Shown: positions 18,068 to 27,627, numbered from the stretch's first letter. The stretch: 37,710 bases of DNA from SAR324 cluster bacterium (GCA_016764995.1 JAESQU010000158.1:1-37710), one strand, 5' to 3'. Made by a program: numbers and translations. Notes: generated by a model from the letters alone, not told the origin.

Positions 18068-18685
18068 ATGATCGCTTACCTTGAAGGACAGATTTTACTT
18101 TCAGGAGCAAATTTAATTGTTCTCAAAACATCAAGTGGCGTAGGTTACGCGGTTCACGTTTCAACACAAATTGCTGAAAAGGCAACTCCGGAAGAATTCC
18201 TGACTTTGCATATTTATACAAATGTCAGAGAGGATGATTTGTCTCTGTATGGTTTCGAAAATATAGAGGAAAAAGAGTTATTTATAATGTTGATAAAAAC
18301 TTCTGGTGTAGGTCCGAAGTTAGGATTGGCAGTGCTTTCAGTACTTTCTCCTCGTCAAATCATAGACGCGGTTCACATGAGCAGCACCGAGAGTTTTAGT
18401 CAGGTTCCCGGAATTGGCAAAAAAACTGCGGCAAAGTTGTGTCTTGATTTGAAAGATCAATTGAAACGCCACCCAATTTCTGGAATTGATTCAGGACTTG
18501 GGACGAGCTCTGAAACAGGATCAACTCTGGCAGGAATGGAAATTGACGCGGTTTTTTCTGCCTTGAAAAACCTTGGTTATTCTGAAAAGGAAATCTTGGC
18601 CGTTCTCAGGGAAGCTGGAAGTCCCGATTTGCCTTTTGAGCTTAGACTGAAAAAAGCACTTTCATTATTGACTCCATTGCGTTAG
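18068..18685 (+). CDS. ruvA: Holliday junction DNA-binding protein RuvA
   Basis: RuvA binds the Holliday junction as a tetramer and loads the RuvB motor. The 205-residue product has the N-terminal OB fold (MIAYLEGQILLSGANLIVLK), two helix-hairpin-helix motifs (LIKTSGVGPKLGLAVLS and FSQVPGIGKKTAAKLCLDLK) and the C-terminal RuvB-binding domain (ALKNLGYSEKEILAVL). No ruvB lies in the window; it must be elsewhere, as in many genomes. Confidence 0.96.
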   Translation: MIAYLEGQILLSGANLIVLKTSSGVGYAVHVSTQIAEKATPEEFLTLHIYTNVREDDLSLYGFENIEEKELFIMLIKTSGVGPKLGLAVLSVLSPRQIIDAVHMSSTESFSQVPGIGKKTAAKLCLDLKDQLKRHPISGIDSGLGTSSETGSTLAGMEIDAVFSALKNLGYSEKEILAVLREAGSPDLPFELRLKKALSLLTPLR

Positions 18686-18725
18686 AACAGAAGAGCATAT
18701 TTAAAACTACTAAACAGGAGGAACG

Positions 18726-19190
18726 ATGGCAAACCTTAACAAAGCAATGTTGATTGGAAGATTGGGACAAGACCCAGAAATCCGTTATACTCAATCCGGC
18801 AGTGCGGTAGCGAATGTTACCATTGCAACTAACGATTATTGGACTGATAAGCAGGGTGAAAAACAGGAACGTACTGAATGGCACAGTCTTGTGTTGTGGG
18901 GAAAACTTGCTGACCTGGCACAGTCTTATTTGAAGAAAGGCTCTCAAATCTATGTTGAAGGACGTTTACAGACCAGAGACTGGGAAGATCAACAGGGCCA
19001 GAAGCATTACAAAACTGAGGTTGTAGTCACAACCATGCAGTTTCTAGATTCAAAAAATACTGAAAGTGGCAGTTCCCCAGATTATTCAGCAACTTCAGAG
19101 CTGCCGCCTACTTCAGCTCCAGTTGATTCTGTGAAGTCTAATGAGGCTCCTGAGGGAGACGACTACATCAAAGATGATATTCCTTTTTAG
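18726..19190 (+). CDS. ssb: Single-stranded DNA-binding protein
   Basis: SSB coats single-stranded DNA in replication and repair and recruits partners through its tail. The 154-residue product has the OB fold ([52 protein letters not shown]) to about residue 110, a flexible linker, and the acidic tip DDIPF. A good AGGAGG precedes the ATG. The grouping with ruvCA suggests a DNA-repair set. Confidence 0.97.
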   Translation: MANLNKAMLIGRLGQDPEIRYTQSGSAVANVTIATNDYWTDKQGEKQERTEWHSLVLWGKLADLAQSYLKKGSQIYVEGRLQTRDWEDQQGQKHYKTEVVVTTMQFLDSKNTESGSSPDYSATSELPPTSAPVDSVKSNEAPEGDDYIKDDIPF

Positions 19191-19382
19191 TTCTGACTAC
19201 AGGATACATCTTGCTTAAACAGCTAAATTACAGTACATGGACGAATTGTAATTTGGGTCTCGCAAAATTATTATTAAGGCCCCAACACAACTCTCCAATT
19301 TTGTGTAAAGTCAGTATTTTCTTTATTGACCGCACTATGTCCCAAGTCCCAAAATAATACAATTGCACAAAATTCTGCTGCT

Positions 19383-20201
19383 ATGCCATTCAAGAAGTTT
19401 TACCTTAAATCAGCTAACTTGGCTACGATGTTAGCAAGCATAAAGTTGGACTCATTATTTGCGGAAAAGCGGCATAAAGGGAAATTTAAACAAAATCAAA
19501 TATCCTTCACAATTAAGCTGGAAGATACTGATGTGGAAGTGATTCAGAAGAAAATCAAAAATCTTAACCTACGGGTTTCACCTCCTGAAGGGAAAGTTCG
19601 TATTTCCGCCCCCTTACACATGAGTCAGGAAAAGATTAGTAAATTTGCAGTTGCAAAACTTGATTGGATCAGAAAACAACAACAAAGGATTCTAAATAAA
19701 GTTCGTCCAATTTCCGACCAATATTTAAATAATGAAACTCATTTTTTCGGAGGCAACAGCTATCCTTTAAGAATAATTGAAACCAACAAATCCCCGTTTG
19801 TAGAGTTGATTAACAATGAGATATTGCTAAACATACAAGCGGAAGCCGATACTGAAAAAAAGCGGTCAATCTTAAATGAGTGGTATCAACAACAACTTCT
19901 GCAGTTAATTCCACCTCTTATCAACAAATGGGAAATTATCTTAAATGTTTCTGTAGAAAATTTTTACATTCGCAGGATGAAAACCAGGTGGGGCAGTTGC
20001 ACACCTAAAACACGCAGAATTCGTTTCAATCTGGAGTTGGCCAAAAAGTCAACTCAATGTCTGGAATATATAGTTGTTCATGAATTAGTACATCTGCTGG
20101 AAGCAAGTCATAACAGCAGATTCAAGGCTTTGATGAACCAGTTTTATCCTGACTGGAAACTCTACCGGAAAGAGTTGCATAGTTTGCCGATTGCGTCATA
20201 A
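19383..20201 (+). CDS. YgjP-type (DUF45) metal-dependent hydrolase
   Basis: This belongs to the YgjP/WLM-like metallopeptidase fold family. The zinc site is HELVHLLEASH near the C terminus (HExxH plus a downstream histidine), preceded by the typical RRMKTRWGSCTPKTRRIRFN (WGSC motif) and YIVVHELVHLLE. Some YgjP homologues are reported as UTP pyrophosphatases; most are uncharacterised. The frame is open back to a TTG at 19326, and ATGs at 19383 and 19431 are possible starts. None has a clear Shine-Dalgarno sequence, so the start is uncertain; I chose the first ATG. The bases between ssb and this gene show only weak short inverted repeats. Confidence 0.85.
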   Translation: MPFKKFYLKSANLATMLASIKLDSLFAEKRHKGKFKQNQISFTIKLEDTDVEVIQKKIKNLNLRVSPPEGKVRISAPLHMSQEKISKFAVAKLDWIRKQQQRILNKVRPISDQYLNNETHFFGGNSYPLRIIETNKSPFVELINNEILLNIQAEADTEKKRSILNEWYQQQLLQLIPPLINKWEIILNVSVENFYIRRMKTRWGSCTPKTRRIRFNLELAKKSTQCLEYIVVHELVHLLEASHNSRFKALMNQFYPDWKLYRKELHSLPIAS

Positions 20202-20252
20202 TTGCCGGGTAAATAAAGTGTTTGCGTAAAAAATTAATGTTTTAAAAATATT

Positions 20253-23200
20253 GTGCGAATCAAAAACATAAAAGTTTCAGGATTCAAATCATTTTGTCAT
20301 CCTGTCAATCTAAAGTTCAAACAAAACGGAATTACTATTATTGTCGGCCCAAATGGCTGCGGCAAAAGCAATGTTGTTGACGCCATTCGCTGGGTACTTG
20401 GAGAACAGCGAATAAAGCACTTGCGGGGCGGGGCCATGGAAGACGTAATTTTTTCCGGAAGTTCCCTTCACAAACCTTCCGGAATGGCTGAAGTATCATT
20501 GACCTTCACCAATCCCCAAAGCGACACTCTTCGCCAATATGCAGATTACACAGAAATTGCGGTTACGCGTAGACTATTTCGTTCAGGTGACAGTGTTTAC
20601 ATGATCAATAAAACTCCGGTGCGCTTGAAAGATGTACGGGAATTATTCATGGATACAGGAATTGGAGGAACAGGATACTCGATAATTGAGCAGGGGCGTG
20701 TTGAAGAAATAGTCAGCGCAAAACCAATTGATCGCCGGACATTGATTGATGATGCGGCAGGTATTGTCAAGTTTCGCTTCAAACGTGAAACGGCAGAAAA
20801 ACGATTGGAGGAAACAACACAAAATCTACTTCGTGTGACCGATGTGCTGGGTACGCTTGCCGAACAAGAGGATGGTTTGCGGGAGCATGTTGAAAAGGCA
20901 GAAAGATATTTGGCGTTGCAGGAACAGAGCAGCCTGCTTGAGCGGCAGCATCTTAGTTTAAGTTTGCGTCAAGCCGCTAAAAATGAGGACAATGCACAAG
21001 TTTTGTTACAAAGTCAACAACAACAACAGCAGGACTTACAAAACGAAAAGTCTGTTGTTGAAACAGAAATGGAACGTCTGAAGTTAGAGCAAATTCAACG
21101 TGGTACAAAGGTTGGCGAACGGCGCGAAGAACTTTTTCAAAAAGAACAAAATATTCAGGAAGCTGAAAATCAGCGTGAACTTGAAAAACAAAATTTGCAA
21201 AATGTCAGTGAACAGCAGCAAGGGCAAGTGACTGAACTTGCAGAACTAAAACAACAACTAGCTGAAAGAGAAAAAGAAAGAGCAGAAATCGAAACGCGCC
21301 TCAAGGAATTGGCAGAGCGTTTGGGGGCAATTCAGGCAAAACTGATCAATATAGAAGAGGTTCGCGCTAAAGAAAATGAGACTCTCCAATTTGCCACTGA
21401 AGGCGCTGCAACACTGCAGAAACGGCTGTTGACAGTACACACTGAATTAACAAATCAAACAAATCAAAAGAATTTTCTAAATGAAAGACTGGAAAATCTT
21501 ACAGAACGTCAGCAACGGCTTCAAGACCAGCAACAATCTCACAAAAATCTTCTACAGGAAGTAACACTTCAAGTTTCGGACGGTGAAGAACAAATGGTGA
21601 CTATGCGTCTGCAGAAAGAAGAATTATCCGGACAACTTTCAGAACTTGAAAGTCAGCTTGAAGATCAGCGTTTGAAGCTGGTTGATGAAGAAAAACAACT
21701 CGAAGATTTGCGCTATCAACAAAGCACGGCACAATCTCGTATTGAGTCATTGCAACAAATTCAGACACACTATGAAGGATTTAGTGATAGTGTTAAAAAT
21801 TTCATGCAGCTAATGCAGGAGAATCCGGAAACAAAGAAAAAATTTGGTGTAGCCGGACTTCTCGCAGATTTTATTTCTGTTCCTGTGGATTTTTTAGCTT
21901 TGGTTTCTCCGGTCATGGCTGAGGTTCTGGATTGGGTGTTGATCGAACGTGCAGAGGCGCTTCCCCAGCTTGAATTGTTTTGTACAAAAAATGAATTGGG
22001 ACAACTCACGTTTGTGGCTTTAGATCATCCTGCGTCAGTTCCGGAAAACGGAGGCAAAAAGGGAACTCCTTTTTCAGAGATGCTCAAGTTCAAGGAACCT
22101 TTTCAAGAGTGGGGTGAAAAGTTTTTTTCACGCTTTGCATTGCTGAAAGATGAAAAATCCTTTTGGAGTGAAACAGAAATAAACTGGCCGGAAACACCCG
22201 AAGAGTGGCTCTCAAATTCCGGAATCCGGCTTTCAAATTCAACAGTCAGCATGGGACAAGTACAATCAGGATCGTTGGGCTTTTTGGAGCGCCAGCAACA
22301 AATTGTTGATGGTGAAAGCTATGCCGAGGAATTAAACAAAAAGATAAAGAAATTGGAAAGTGAGCTCGAAATTCTGCAAAAAGGATATGAGGCTTTGAAG
22401 GAAGAACAAGAATCCTGTGAGGAAGAGTCACGCAAATTGGATTTTTCGTTACTGAGCTGCAACAAAGAACTGGAACACCACCTGTTGGAAGAGCGCAGAA
22501 TGCAGCAAACTGTTTCACAAATTACACAAGATTCAGCAAGCATGCTCGCGGAGATGGACTCTTCAATGCAGAAAGAAAAGATTGCCGCTGAAACAATTAT
22601 CTCTCTGGAAAAAGAACGTACTGAATTGGAAGGAAAAACGAAAGAACTGCAGGAACGTATCCAACTCCAGCAAAGTCGTTCTGATGCTTGTGCTGAAGAA
22701 TTACTGAGCCATCGAGTTTCATTGACGGAAGTCACAGAGCAGCAAAAAAATACGGAGGATACCGCAAATCGATTGCGCCGTGAATATACAGAAATTAGTC
22801 TGCGGCTTGAACAACTTGAAACAGCCCGTAGTGATGGAAGTTTGCGAATCGAGCAGAGTCAGAAACGTATCTCTGAGATTGATGAATCATTTTCCGGATT
22901 ACTGGAAGCAAGATCACTCATGAAACTCGAATTGGAGGATGAAATTCAGCTTCACGAACAAAAGAGTGAGGAGCAAACTTTACTTACTCAAAAACTACAG
23001 GAACGGCAAGGACTGTTGGAAAACTCTGTGAGTGTCGCTCATCAGGAATCATTAAAGCTGACTGAATTCCGGATGCAGCGGGAGCAACTAGAAAATCAAT
23101 TGGAGGAAATTACTGAACAAACTCTGGCAGAAATTCTGTCAGGATTGGACATAGAAAATTCTGATATTAAAAAAATGGGTCAAGAATTACGTACACACAA

Positions 23201-23831
23201 AGTACGTTTAAATGCAATGGGTGCAGTCAACCTTTCCGCACCGGAAGAATATGCGGCCTTGACCGAACGGATTGATTTTTTGAAATCTCAGTCAGATGAT
23301 TTGCAAAAAGCATTAAATGATTTGAGAGAAACAATCAAGGATATCAATATTGAATCACGTAGACGTTTCAGAAAAATGTTTGATCTGATCAATGAAAATT
23401 TCAAAAATGTTTTCAGCTCATTGTTTGAAGGAGGCGAAGCAAAACTGGTGCTGACTGAAGCAGAAGACCTCTTGAATGCGGGAGTTGATATTGTGGCGCA
23501 ACCACCAGGAAAAAAATTGCAAAACATCAATCTACTTTCCGGAGGTGAAAAAGCATTAACCGCAATTTCATTGATATTTGCAATATTTTTGGTGAAACCA
23601 AGTCCATTCTGTTTTCTGGACGAAGTTGACGCGCCTTTGGATGATGTGAATGTGGTTCGTTTCAATCGCTTAATCACAAGCTTGTCTTATGATTCTCAAT
23701 TTATTCTTATCACCCACAACAAAAAAACAATGGAAATTGGAGACCTTTTGTATGGTGTAACAATGGAGGAGCCAGGAATTTCAAAAACTGTGTCTGTCGA
23801 ATTTAAAGAAGCATCACGCTTAATTGCCTGA
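20253..23831 (+). CDS. smc: Chromosome partition protein SMC
   Basis: SMC is the ATPase of the bacterial condensin that extrudes and organises the chromosome. The 1192-residue product shows every part: Walker [10 protein letters not shown] at residues 32-40, a long Gln/Glu-rich coiled coil, a hinge at about 505-680 (beginning [12 protein letters not shown], then [10 protein letters not shown]), the returning coiled coil, the ABC signature [19 protein letters not shown] at about 1093-1110 and Walker [14 protein letters not shown] at about 1120. It uses a GTG start with a weak ribosome-binding site. The partner genes scpA and scpB are not in the window. Confidence 0.97.
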   Translation: MRIKNIKVSGFKSFCHPVNLKFKQNGITIIVGPNGCGKSNVVDAIRWVLGEQRIKHLRGGAMEDVIFSGSSLHKPSGMAEVSLTFTNPQSDTLRQYADYTEIAVTRRLFRSGDSVYMINKTPVRLKDVRELFMDTGIGGTGYSIIEQGRVEEIVSAKPIDRRTLIDDAAGIVKFRFKRETAEKRLEETTQNLLRVTDVLGTLAEQEDGLREHVEKAERYLALQEQSSLLERQHLSLSLRQAAKNEDNAQVLLQSQQQQQQDLQNEKSVVETEMERLKLEQIQRGTKVGERREELFQKEQNIQEAENQRELEKQNLQNVSEQQQGQVTELAELKQQLAEREKERAEIETRLKELAERLGAIQAKLINIEEVRAKENETLQFATEGAATLQKRLLTVHTELTNQTNQKNFLNERLENLTERQQRLQDQQQSHKNLLQEVTLQVSDGEEQMVTMRLQKEELSGQLSELESQLEDQRLKLVDEEKQLEDLRYQQSTAQSRIESLQQIQTHYEGFSDSVKNFMQLMQENPETKKKFGVAGLLADFISVPVDFLALVSPVMAEVLDWVLIERAEALPQLELFCTKNELGQLTFVALDHPASVPENGGKKGTPFSEMLKFKEPFQEWGEKFFSRFALLKDEKSFWSETEINWPETPEEWLSNSGIRLSNSTVSMGQVQSGSLGFLERQQQIVDGESYAEELNKKIKKLESELEILQKGYEALKEEQESCEEESRKLDFSLLSCNKELEHHLLEERRMQQTVSQITQDSASMLAEMDSSMQKEKIAAETIISLEKERTELEGKTKELQERIQLQQSRSDACAEELLSHRVSLTEVTEQQKNTEDTANRLRREYTEISLRLEQLETARSDGSLRIEQSQKRISEIDESFSGLLEARSLMKLELEDEIQLHEQKSEEQTLLTQKLQERQGLLENSVSVAHQESLKLTEFRMQREQLENQLEEITEQTLAEILSGLDIENSDIKKMGQELRTHKVRLNAMGAVNLSAPEEYAALTERIDFLKSQSDDLQKALNDLRETIKDINIESRRRFRKMFDLINENFKNVFSSLFEGGEAKLVLTEAEDLLNAGVDIVAQPPGKKLQNINLLSGGEKALTAISLIFAIFLVKPSPFCFLDEVDAPLDDVNVVRFNRLITSLSYDSQFILITHNKKTMEIGDLLYGVTMEEPGISKTVSVEFKEASRLIA

Positions 23832-23872
23832 ACAAAAAAAGAACAGAAACTTCTGTCCCATGTTCAGTTTTT
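23828..23872 (+). terminator. Probable intrinsic terminator after smc
   Basis: CTGAACA at the smc stop pairs with TGTTCAG, with an inner ACAGAA/TTCTGT hairpin between them, and TTTTT follows. The outer and inner stems are separated by an unpaired stretch, so the strength is uncertain, but the place directly after smc fits. Confidence 0.55.
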
Positions 23873-23896
23873 GACCAATAATTATTTTTTTAAATA

Positions 23897-24054
23897 GGGC
23901 TTACTAAAAATATTGTTTGTCATCCCGGACTTGATCCGGGATCCAGATTTAAAATCAAGTTGAGTACAAGAATTGAGGCAGTTCCCCTGGATTCCGGGTC
24001 TATGCTTTGCTTCGCCCGGAATGACAAGGAGTAAATTTTAAATTGTAACAGCCA
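23897..24054. repeat. MITE-like palindromic repeat, copy 1
   Basis: The core runs 23917-24027 and has imperfect inverted ends: TTGTCATCCCGG at one end, and CCGGAATGACAA, which is the reverse complement of TTGTCATTCCGG, at the other. Inside, GGATCCAG faces CTGGATTCC, so the whole unit can fold as a long hairpin. A second copy at 33027-33187 differs at about 11 of roughly 115 aligned core positions, and short flanks (GGGCTT before, TTATAACA-like after) are also shared. It encodes no transposase. It fills most of the 313-base gap between smc and hisD; the remainder holds a TATACT that could be a -10 box but has no good -35. Confidence 0.85.
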
Positions 24055-24144
24055 TTTTTCTTATACTGTAATTTTCATGGAAGAAGAACATAAATAACAG
24101 ATTTCAAGCAATGAAAATAAGTAAAACATATTAAGAGCAAAAAA

Positions 24145-25422
24145 ATGCAGGTTAAAATATTTGAAGGATTTGAAGATTTCAGCAAAGCCTTTGAAGCAGA
24201 GGAAGCTAAAGACGTGTCTGGTACAGTACGCGAAATTCTGTCGAATGTTCGTAAAAATGGAGATGCGGCTTTGCGTGAATATACGGAGCGCTTTGATGAA
24301 GTTTTGCCTGAATCATGGCTGGTGCCAAAGTCTGCATTGGATGACGCGCTAGATTCACTGGATCATGACCTCTTTCACATTTTGGAAGAAGCCGCAGATA
24401 ATATCATGTATTTTCACGAGCGTCAGAAAACAGACAGCCAGCTGGATTTCAGTCCGGACGGTACAGTATTGGGCTGGAAAGTAACACCTGTTGATAGCGT
24501 CGGAATTTATATTCCAGGAGGACGCGCGGTTTATCCTTCTACTTTGTTAATGAACGTGATTCCAGCCCAAGTTGCCGGAGTGCCGCGAATTGCAATGGTA
24601 TCGCCACCAGGCGCTTCTGGTTTGCCTCACCGCTTAGTGATGGCCAGCGCAGCATTGATGGGACTTGAAGAGCTTTATGCTGTCGGGGGAGCACAGGCTG
24701 TTGGAGCATTAGCCTATGGAACAGAAACGATTCCGCAAGTTGTTAAAATTACCGGCCCGGGAAATGCGTTTGTCGCAGAAGCAAAAAGACAGGTTTACGG
24801 AACAGTCGGAATTGATTCATTTGCGGGACCAAGTGAAATAATGGTTGTCTGTGACCGTGAAGATATTCCGGTTGAATACCTTGTACGTGACATGTTATCA
24901 CAGGCAGAACATGATCCTGATGCTGGCGCAATTCTGGTGACAACTTCTGCAAAACAAGCCAAAGAAGTCGCAAAACGTCTTAAAACCCTCGTGCCTTCAC
25001 TACCGCGACGTGAAATTATTGAAGCTTCTTTTGAAAATCGTTCCGCAATAATTGTGGCAAAGGATTTGGACGAAATATTTGAGGCAGTTAATGAATTTGC
25101 GCCGGAGCATTTGGAAGTTTTGACAAAACAACCTTTTGAGGATCTGCACCGTATTCGCAATGCGGGCGCAATATTTTTAGGTCCAAACACACCTGAAGCA
25201 GTCGGAGATTATTTCGCAGGACCGAATCACACCTTGCCTACTTCCGGTTGTGCCAAATTTTCTTCTCCGCTTGGAGTCCAGGACTTTGTTAAAACAAGTT
25301 CTGTTATCAGTTATTCTGCTGAACGTCTGAAAAGTCAGGGTGAGCAAATAATTCGTTTTGCAGAGGAAGAAGAATTGTTTTCACATGCGGAAGCAATCCG
25401 TGTTCGTTTGGAAAATAAATAA
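24145..25422 (+). CDS. hisD: Histidinol dehydrogenase
   Basis: HisD is the zinc enzyme that oxidises L-histidinol to L-histidine in two NAD-dependent steps, the last of the histidine pathway. The 425-residue product has normal length, with GGRAVYPSTLLMNVIPAQVA, ITGPGNAFVAEAKRQVYGTV, DSFAGPSEIMVV, SQAEHDPDAGAILVT, EFAPEHLEVL (catalytic Glu and His) and the zinc and substrate region GPNHTLPTSGCAKFSSPLGV. No other his genes are nearby, so it is an isolated pathway gene. It converges on the small membrane protein gene on the other strand with a 21-base gap. Confidence 0.97.
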   Translation: MQVKIFEGFEDFSKAFEAEEAKDVSGTVREILSNVRKNGDAALREYTERFDEVLPESWLVPKSALDDALDSLDHDLFHILEEAADNIMYFHERQKTDSQLDFSPDGTVLGWKVTPVDSVGIYIPGGRAVYPSTLLMNVIPAQVAGVPRIAMVSPPGASGLPHRLVMASAALMGLEELYAVGGAQAVGALAYGTETIPQVVKITGPGNAFVAEAKRQVYGTVGIDSFAGPSEIMVVCDREDIPVEYLVRDMLSQAEHDPDAGAILVTTSAKQAKEVAKRLKTLVPSLPRREIIEASFENRSAIIVAKDLDEIFEAVNEFAPEHLEVLTKQPFEDLHRIRNAGAIFLGPNTPEAVGDYFAGPNHTLPTSGCAKFSSPLGVQDFVKTSSVISYSAERLKSQGEQIIRFAEEEELFSHAEAIRVRLENK

Positions 25423-25443
25423 GGTGCAGAACTTCAACTGATC

Positions 25444-25605
25444 CTATTGGGATTCGATTTCAGGCAACGCTTCCGTTTGCGGCTTTATTTCTTGCTCTTT
25501 GCGAGCGATGCTGAGACCCTCTTTTTTTCCAAGTGAAAATGCAAAGAATGATGTTATTCCTATCACTAATCCAATTGCGAAAATATGAAATGTGAAAAGT
25601 ATCAT
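25444..25605 (-). CDS. Small single-span membrane protein, 53 residues
   Basis: I do not recognise this protein. A 53-codon frame on the minus strand starts with ATG one base after the yggT stop codon, so it is probably translated by coupling. It reads MILFTFHIFAIGLVIGITSF, then FAFSLGKKEGLSIARKEQ and a short polar, glutamate-rich tail. Residues 1-25 form one hydrophobic span with a small-residue face (GLVIG), and lysines directly after it suggest a cytoplasmic C terminus. It ends 21 bases from the hisD stop. Its place as the last gene of the glutaredoxin-IscA-YggT operon suggests a membrane-linked partner of YggT, but that is inference. Confidence 0.55.
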   Translation of the reverse strand: MILFTFHIFAIGLVIGITSFFAFSLGKKEGLSIARKEQEIKPQTEALPEIESQ

Positions 25606-25606
25606 G

Positions 25607-26233
25607 TTAATATATGCAGATAGAGACAGGAAAGGACAGAGTGCTGCCGTAAAATCCTATTGGTGAAATAATAGTTGAGCTGATCAAATAAAATAAGATA
25701 ACGCCAACAAGGGGAGACCAGTCGATACGTGTTCGTGGAAGATAACGCTGAAGAGGAGTGATCAGCGGATCGGCAAGAACATGAATAATCCGCACCAGAG
25801 GATTGTTTAAGGAAGGATTCACTAATCCCAGAATGAACCAGGCAATCAGCACGAATATGCAAAAAAACAACAGGCTCTGTACAACAATACTTGTGCCCTG
25901 CAACAAGTGGCCTCCGGACTGTAGAAGTAACCCCGCAGCATCCGTCTGTCCCTGAAAAAACAAACTCAGTGAACGTATTTCTGCCGGAATAACAATCTGG
26001 GCAAAGATCACAACCAGAATTGAGGCATAAGCACTGAAATGTGCCATCATAACCGGCATCCGCTGTTCACACCAAACCCATAAAGGGCGTGTAACCCTTC
26101 CGATCCATTGAACAATTTGATTATGAGGATCGGCACTGACCCAAGTCATCACCACTGCGGCGATGATAATCCATTTGTAAATAAACAGTCCGAAGCAGGT
26201 TGCACCAGCAAGCCATTCAAGAAAAGGGGCCAT
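25607..26233 (-). CDS. yggT: YggT-family membrane protein with two YGGT repeats
   Basis: YggT proteins are integral membrane proteins of poorly defined role, linked in various bacteria to osmotic tolerance or cell division. The 208-residue product contains two tandem copies of the domain: the first with YKWIIIAAVVMTWVSADPHN and WIGRVTRPLWVW, the second with AWFILGLVNPSLNNPLVRII, VLADPLITPLQRYLPRTRID and WSPLVGVILFYLI. There are about four membrane spans. Its start overlaps the end of the A-type carrier gene by 17 bases, and one base separates its stop from the next small gene. Confidence 0.88.
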   Translation of the reverse strand: MAPFLEWLAGATCFGLFIYKWIIIAAVVMTWVSADPHNQIVQWIGRVTRPLWVWCEQRMPVMMAHFSAYASILVVIFAQIVIPAEIRSLSLFFQGQTDAAGLLLQSGGHLLQGTSIVVQSLLFFCIFVLIAWFILGLVNPSLNNPLVRIIHVLADPLITPLQRYLPRTRIDWSPLVGVILFYLISSTIISPIGFYGSTLSFPVSICIY

Positions 26234-26630
26234 TTTTTTTGCCGGTTTTCAAATCTTTTACAGGAGTGAAAGATTCCCCGCATCCGCACTGATGTCCGGT
26301 TTTCAACTGCTCAAAGATAAATCCTGATTCTACCAAATTTTTATCAGAAAAATCAATTTTGAGCGGCCCTAAAATATCAGTAAGCGCTTCGCGGTCTACA
26401 ACAACAGAAACTTTCCTTGAAAGCATTTTTACATCATTTGGACCAACTTCTTCCGGTGTACTCGATTCCAGCTCATATTTCCATCCGGAACATCCTCCAG
26501 GACGTGCACCGATACGCATATACGTATCTTCCAAAGTTGAGCCTTCCGCTTCACACGCTTCTCTAAAAACTTGCGCGGCACGTTCAGTAAGAATGATGGA
26601 AGGAAGTGGATTATCTGTTTCCGTAATCAT
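26217..26630 (-). CDS. A-type iron-sulfur carrier protein (IscA/ErpA/SufA family)
   Basis: A-type carriers receive Fe-S clusters from scaffold proteins and pass them to target enzymes. The 137-residue product shows the three ligand cysteines, Cys47 in RPGGCSGWKY and Cys115/Cys117 in HQCGCGESF, and the family core ILTERAAQVFREA and FSDKNLVESGFIFE. It carries a short extra tail (TPVKDLKTGKKNG). Which of IscA, ErpA or SufA it matches best cannot be told by eye. It lies 9 bases after the glutaredoxin gene, a partner in Fe-S transfer. Confidence 0.9.
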   Translation of the reverse strand: MITETDNPLPSIILTERAAQVFREACEAEGSTLEDTYMRIGARPGGCSGWKYELESSTPEEVGPNDVKMLSRKVSVVVDREALTDILGPLKIDFSDKNLVESGFIFEQLKTGHQCGCGESFTPVKDLKTGKKNGPFS

Positions 26631-26639
26631 GTATTTCTC

Positions 26640-27356
26640 TCAGTATTGAGGAATTGAAGAGTCAACATTGATAGACCAACCCTGTATTCCATCCGATACA
26701 TTGTAAACTTGTTGAAAGCCCTGAGAGGCAAAATATTGAGCGGCTTGTCTGCTACGTTCACCAAGATGGCAATGAAACATCATTACTGTGTTTGGATCCC
26801 ATGAGTCTAATATTTCCTCAACGAGTTCTTGATCCAATAAAACAGAATTTTCCAGACACGCTGTCTCCCGCTCCTCAGGCGTTCTCACATCCAAAATGCG
26901 AATTTCAGGATTTTCTTTCAGAATCGCAGATGCTTCCAGAGCTGCAACTTCCCGTACTTCTGCCGGAGGAGGCGGCGGTGTGATTTCCATGTCCGGAAAT
27001 GCCTCTGTCAACATTTCCCCAAGTTCACCGTTATTTGACATTTCTTCCACAACATCGGAACCGCCGACAAATTCTTTGTTGATATAAAGTTGCGGAATGG
27101 TCTGCCAGTTTGCATAATCCTTGATTCCCTGCCGAATGCTTTCATCAGCAAGCACGTTAAATGATTTAAATGGAACTTTCCAGGAATTCAAAATATCTGT
27201 GACTTTTGCGGAAAATCCACACTGAGGCGATTCCGGGGTTCCTTTCATAAATAAAAATACAGGGTTGACCGAAAGCATTTGCTCAATCTGAGACTGTGGA
27301 TTAGTTCCGGAGCTTCCGGCACTTTCCACATTTGGAGAAATAACTTTGAATTGCAT
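26640..27356 (-). CDS. Monothiol glutaredoxin fused to a rhodanese domain
   Basis: Residues about 21-125 are a Grx4/GrxD-type monothiol glutaredoxin: FLFMKGTPESPQCGFSAK with the CGFS active site at 46-49, then TIPQLYINKEFVGGSD, the glutathione-binding parts. A proline-rich linker (about 126-132) leads to a rhodanese-like domain with LDVRTPEERETA and the active-site loop CHLGERS, with Cys196. CGFS glutaredoxins bind a glutathione-ligated Fe-S cluster and work with A-type carriers and BolA proteins; the rhodanese domain may handle persulfide sulfur. It is the first gene of a four-gene minus-strand operon with a clear promoter and a hairpin leader. The ribosome-binding site is weak. Confidence 0.92.
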   Translation of the reverse strand: MQFKVISPNVESAGSSGTNPQSQIEQMLSVNPVFLFMKGTPESPQCGFSAKVTDILNSWKVPFKSFNVLADESIRQGIKDYANWQTIPQLYINKEFVGGSDVVEEMSNNGELGEMLTEAFPDMEITPPPPPAEVREVAALEASAILKENPEIRILDVRTPEERETACLENSVLLDQELVEEILDSWDPNTVMMFHCHLGERSRQAAQYFASQGFQQVYNVSDGIQGWSINVDSSIPQY

Positions 27357-27431
27357 AACGTAACACCGAAAGAACGTTTAAATAAAATAAATAAAAATTG
27401 ACCGTTATTGGGAACACGAATTTTAATTGCG

Positions 27432-27478
27432 AAAAAACACAGGACGGCTTCCAAAGAAACCGTACTAACTTGGTCCTG
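27432..27478 (-). terminator. Terminator-like hairpin in the leader of the glutaredoxin operon
   Basis: On the minus strand CAGGAC pairs with GTCCTG, and inside them GGTTTC pairs with GAAGCC around a TTTG loop. This gives up to 12 base pairs interrupted by an 11-base bulge on the 5' side. TG and six T residues follow. Alternatively the inner hairpin can extend to 8 pairs (ACGGTTTC with GAAGCCGT), competing with part of the outer stem. It begins 2-3 bases after the predicted transcription start and ends 75 bases before the glutaredoxin ATG. It could be an attenuator, a short independent RNA or an RNA-stabilising hairpin. Confidence 0.5.
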
Positions 27479-27486
27479 ATTGAATT

Positions 27487-27515
27487 ATATTACTGGAAAT
27501 GAGTGTGTAAGTCAA
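27487..27515 (-). promoter_or_regulatory. Sigma70-type promoter of the glutaredoxin operon
   Basis: On the minus strand a -35 box TTGACT (27515-27510) and a -10 box TAATAT (27492-27487) are 17 bases apart. Transcription would start near 27480, leaving a leader of about 125 bases before the glutaredoxin gene. This is the best promoter match I found in the window. Confidence 0.7.
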
Positions 27516-27555
27516 ACATATCTTGCTCGCGGCACAGTTCAAGCTTAACTTTTGG

Positions 27556-27596
27556 ATTAAACTAAAGTTATGAGATTTGCAATGCTCTAGTTTAAT
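27556..27596. promoter_or_regulatory. Inverted repeat in the divergent glutaredoxin / orphan-gene region
   Basis: A perfect 9-base inverted repeat, ATTAAACTA (27556-27564) and TAGTTTAAT (27588-27596), is separated by 23 bases. The half-sites lie about three helical turns apart between two divergent genes, so a regulator could bind here. The AT-rich content makes chance possible. I found no convincing promoter for the plus-strand gene. Confidence 0.3.
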
Positions 27597-27627
27597 ATTT
27601 TTTAGATAGTTTTTGCCTGCTAAATTC

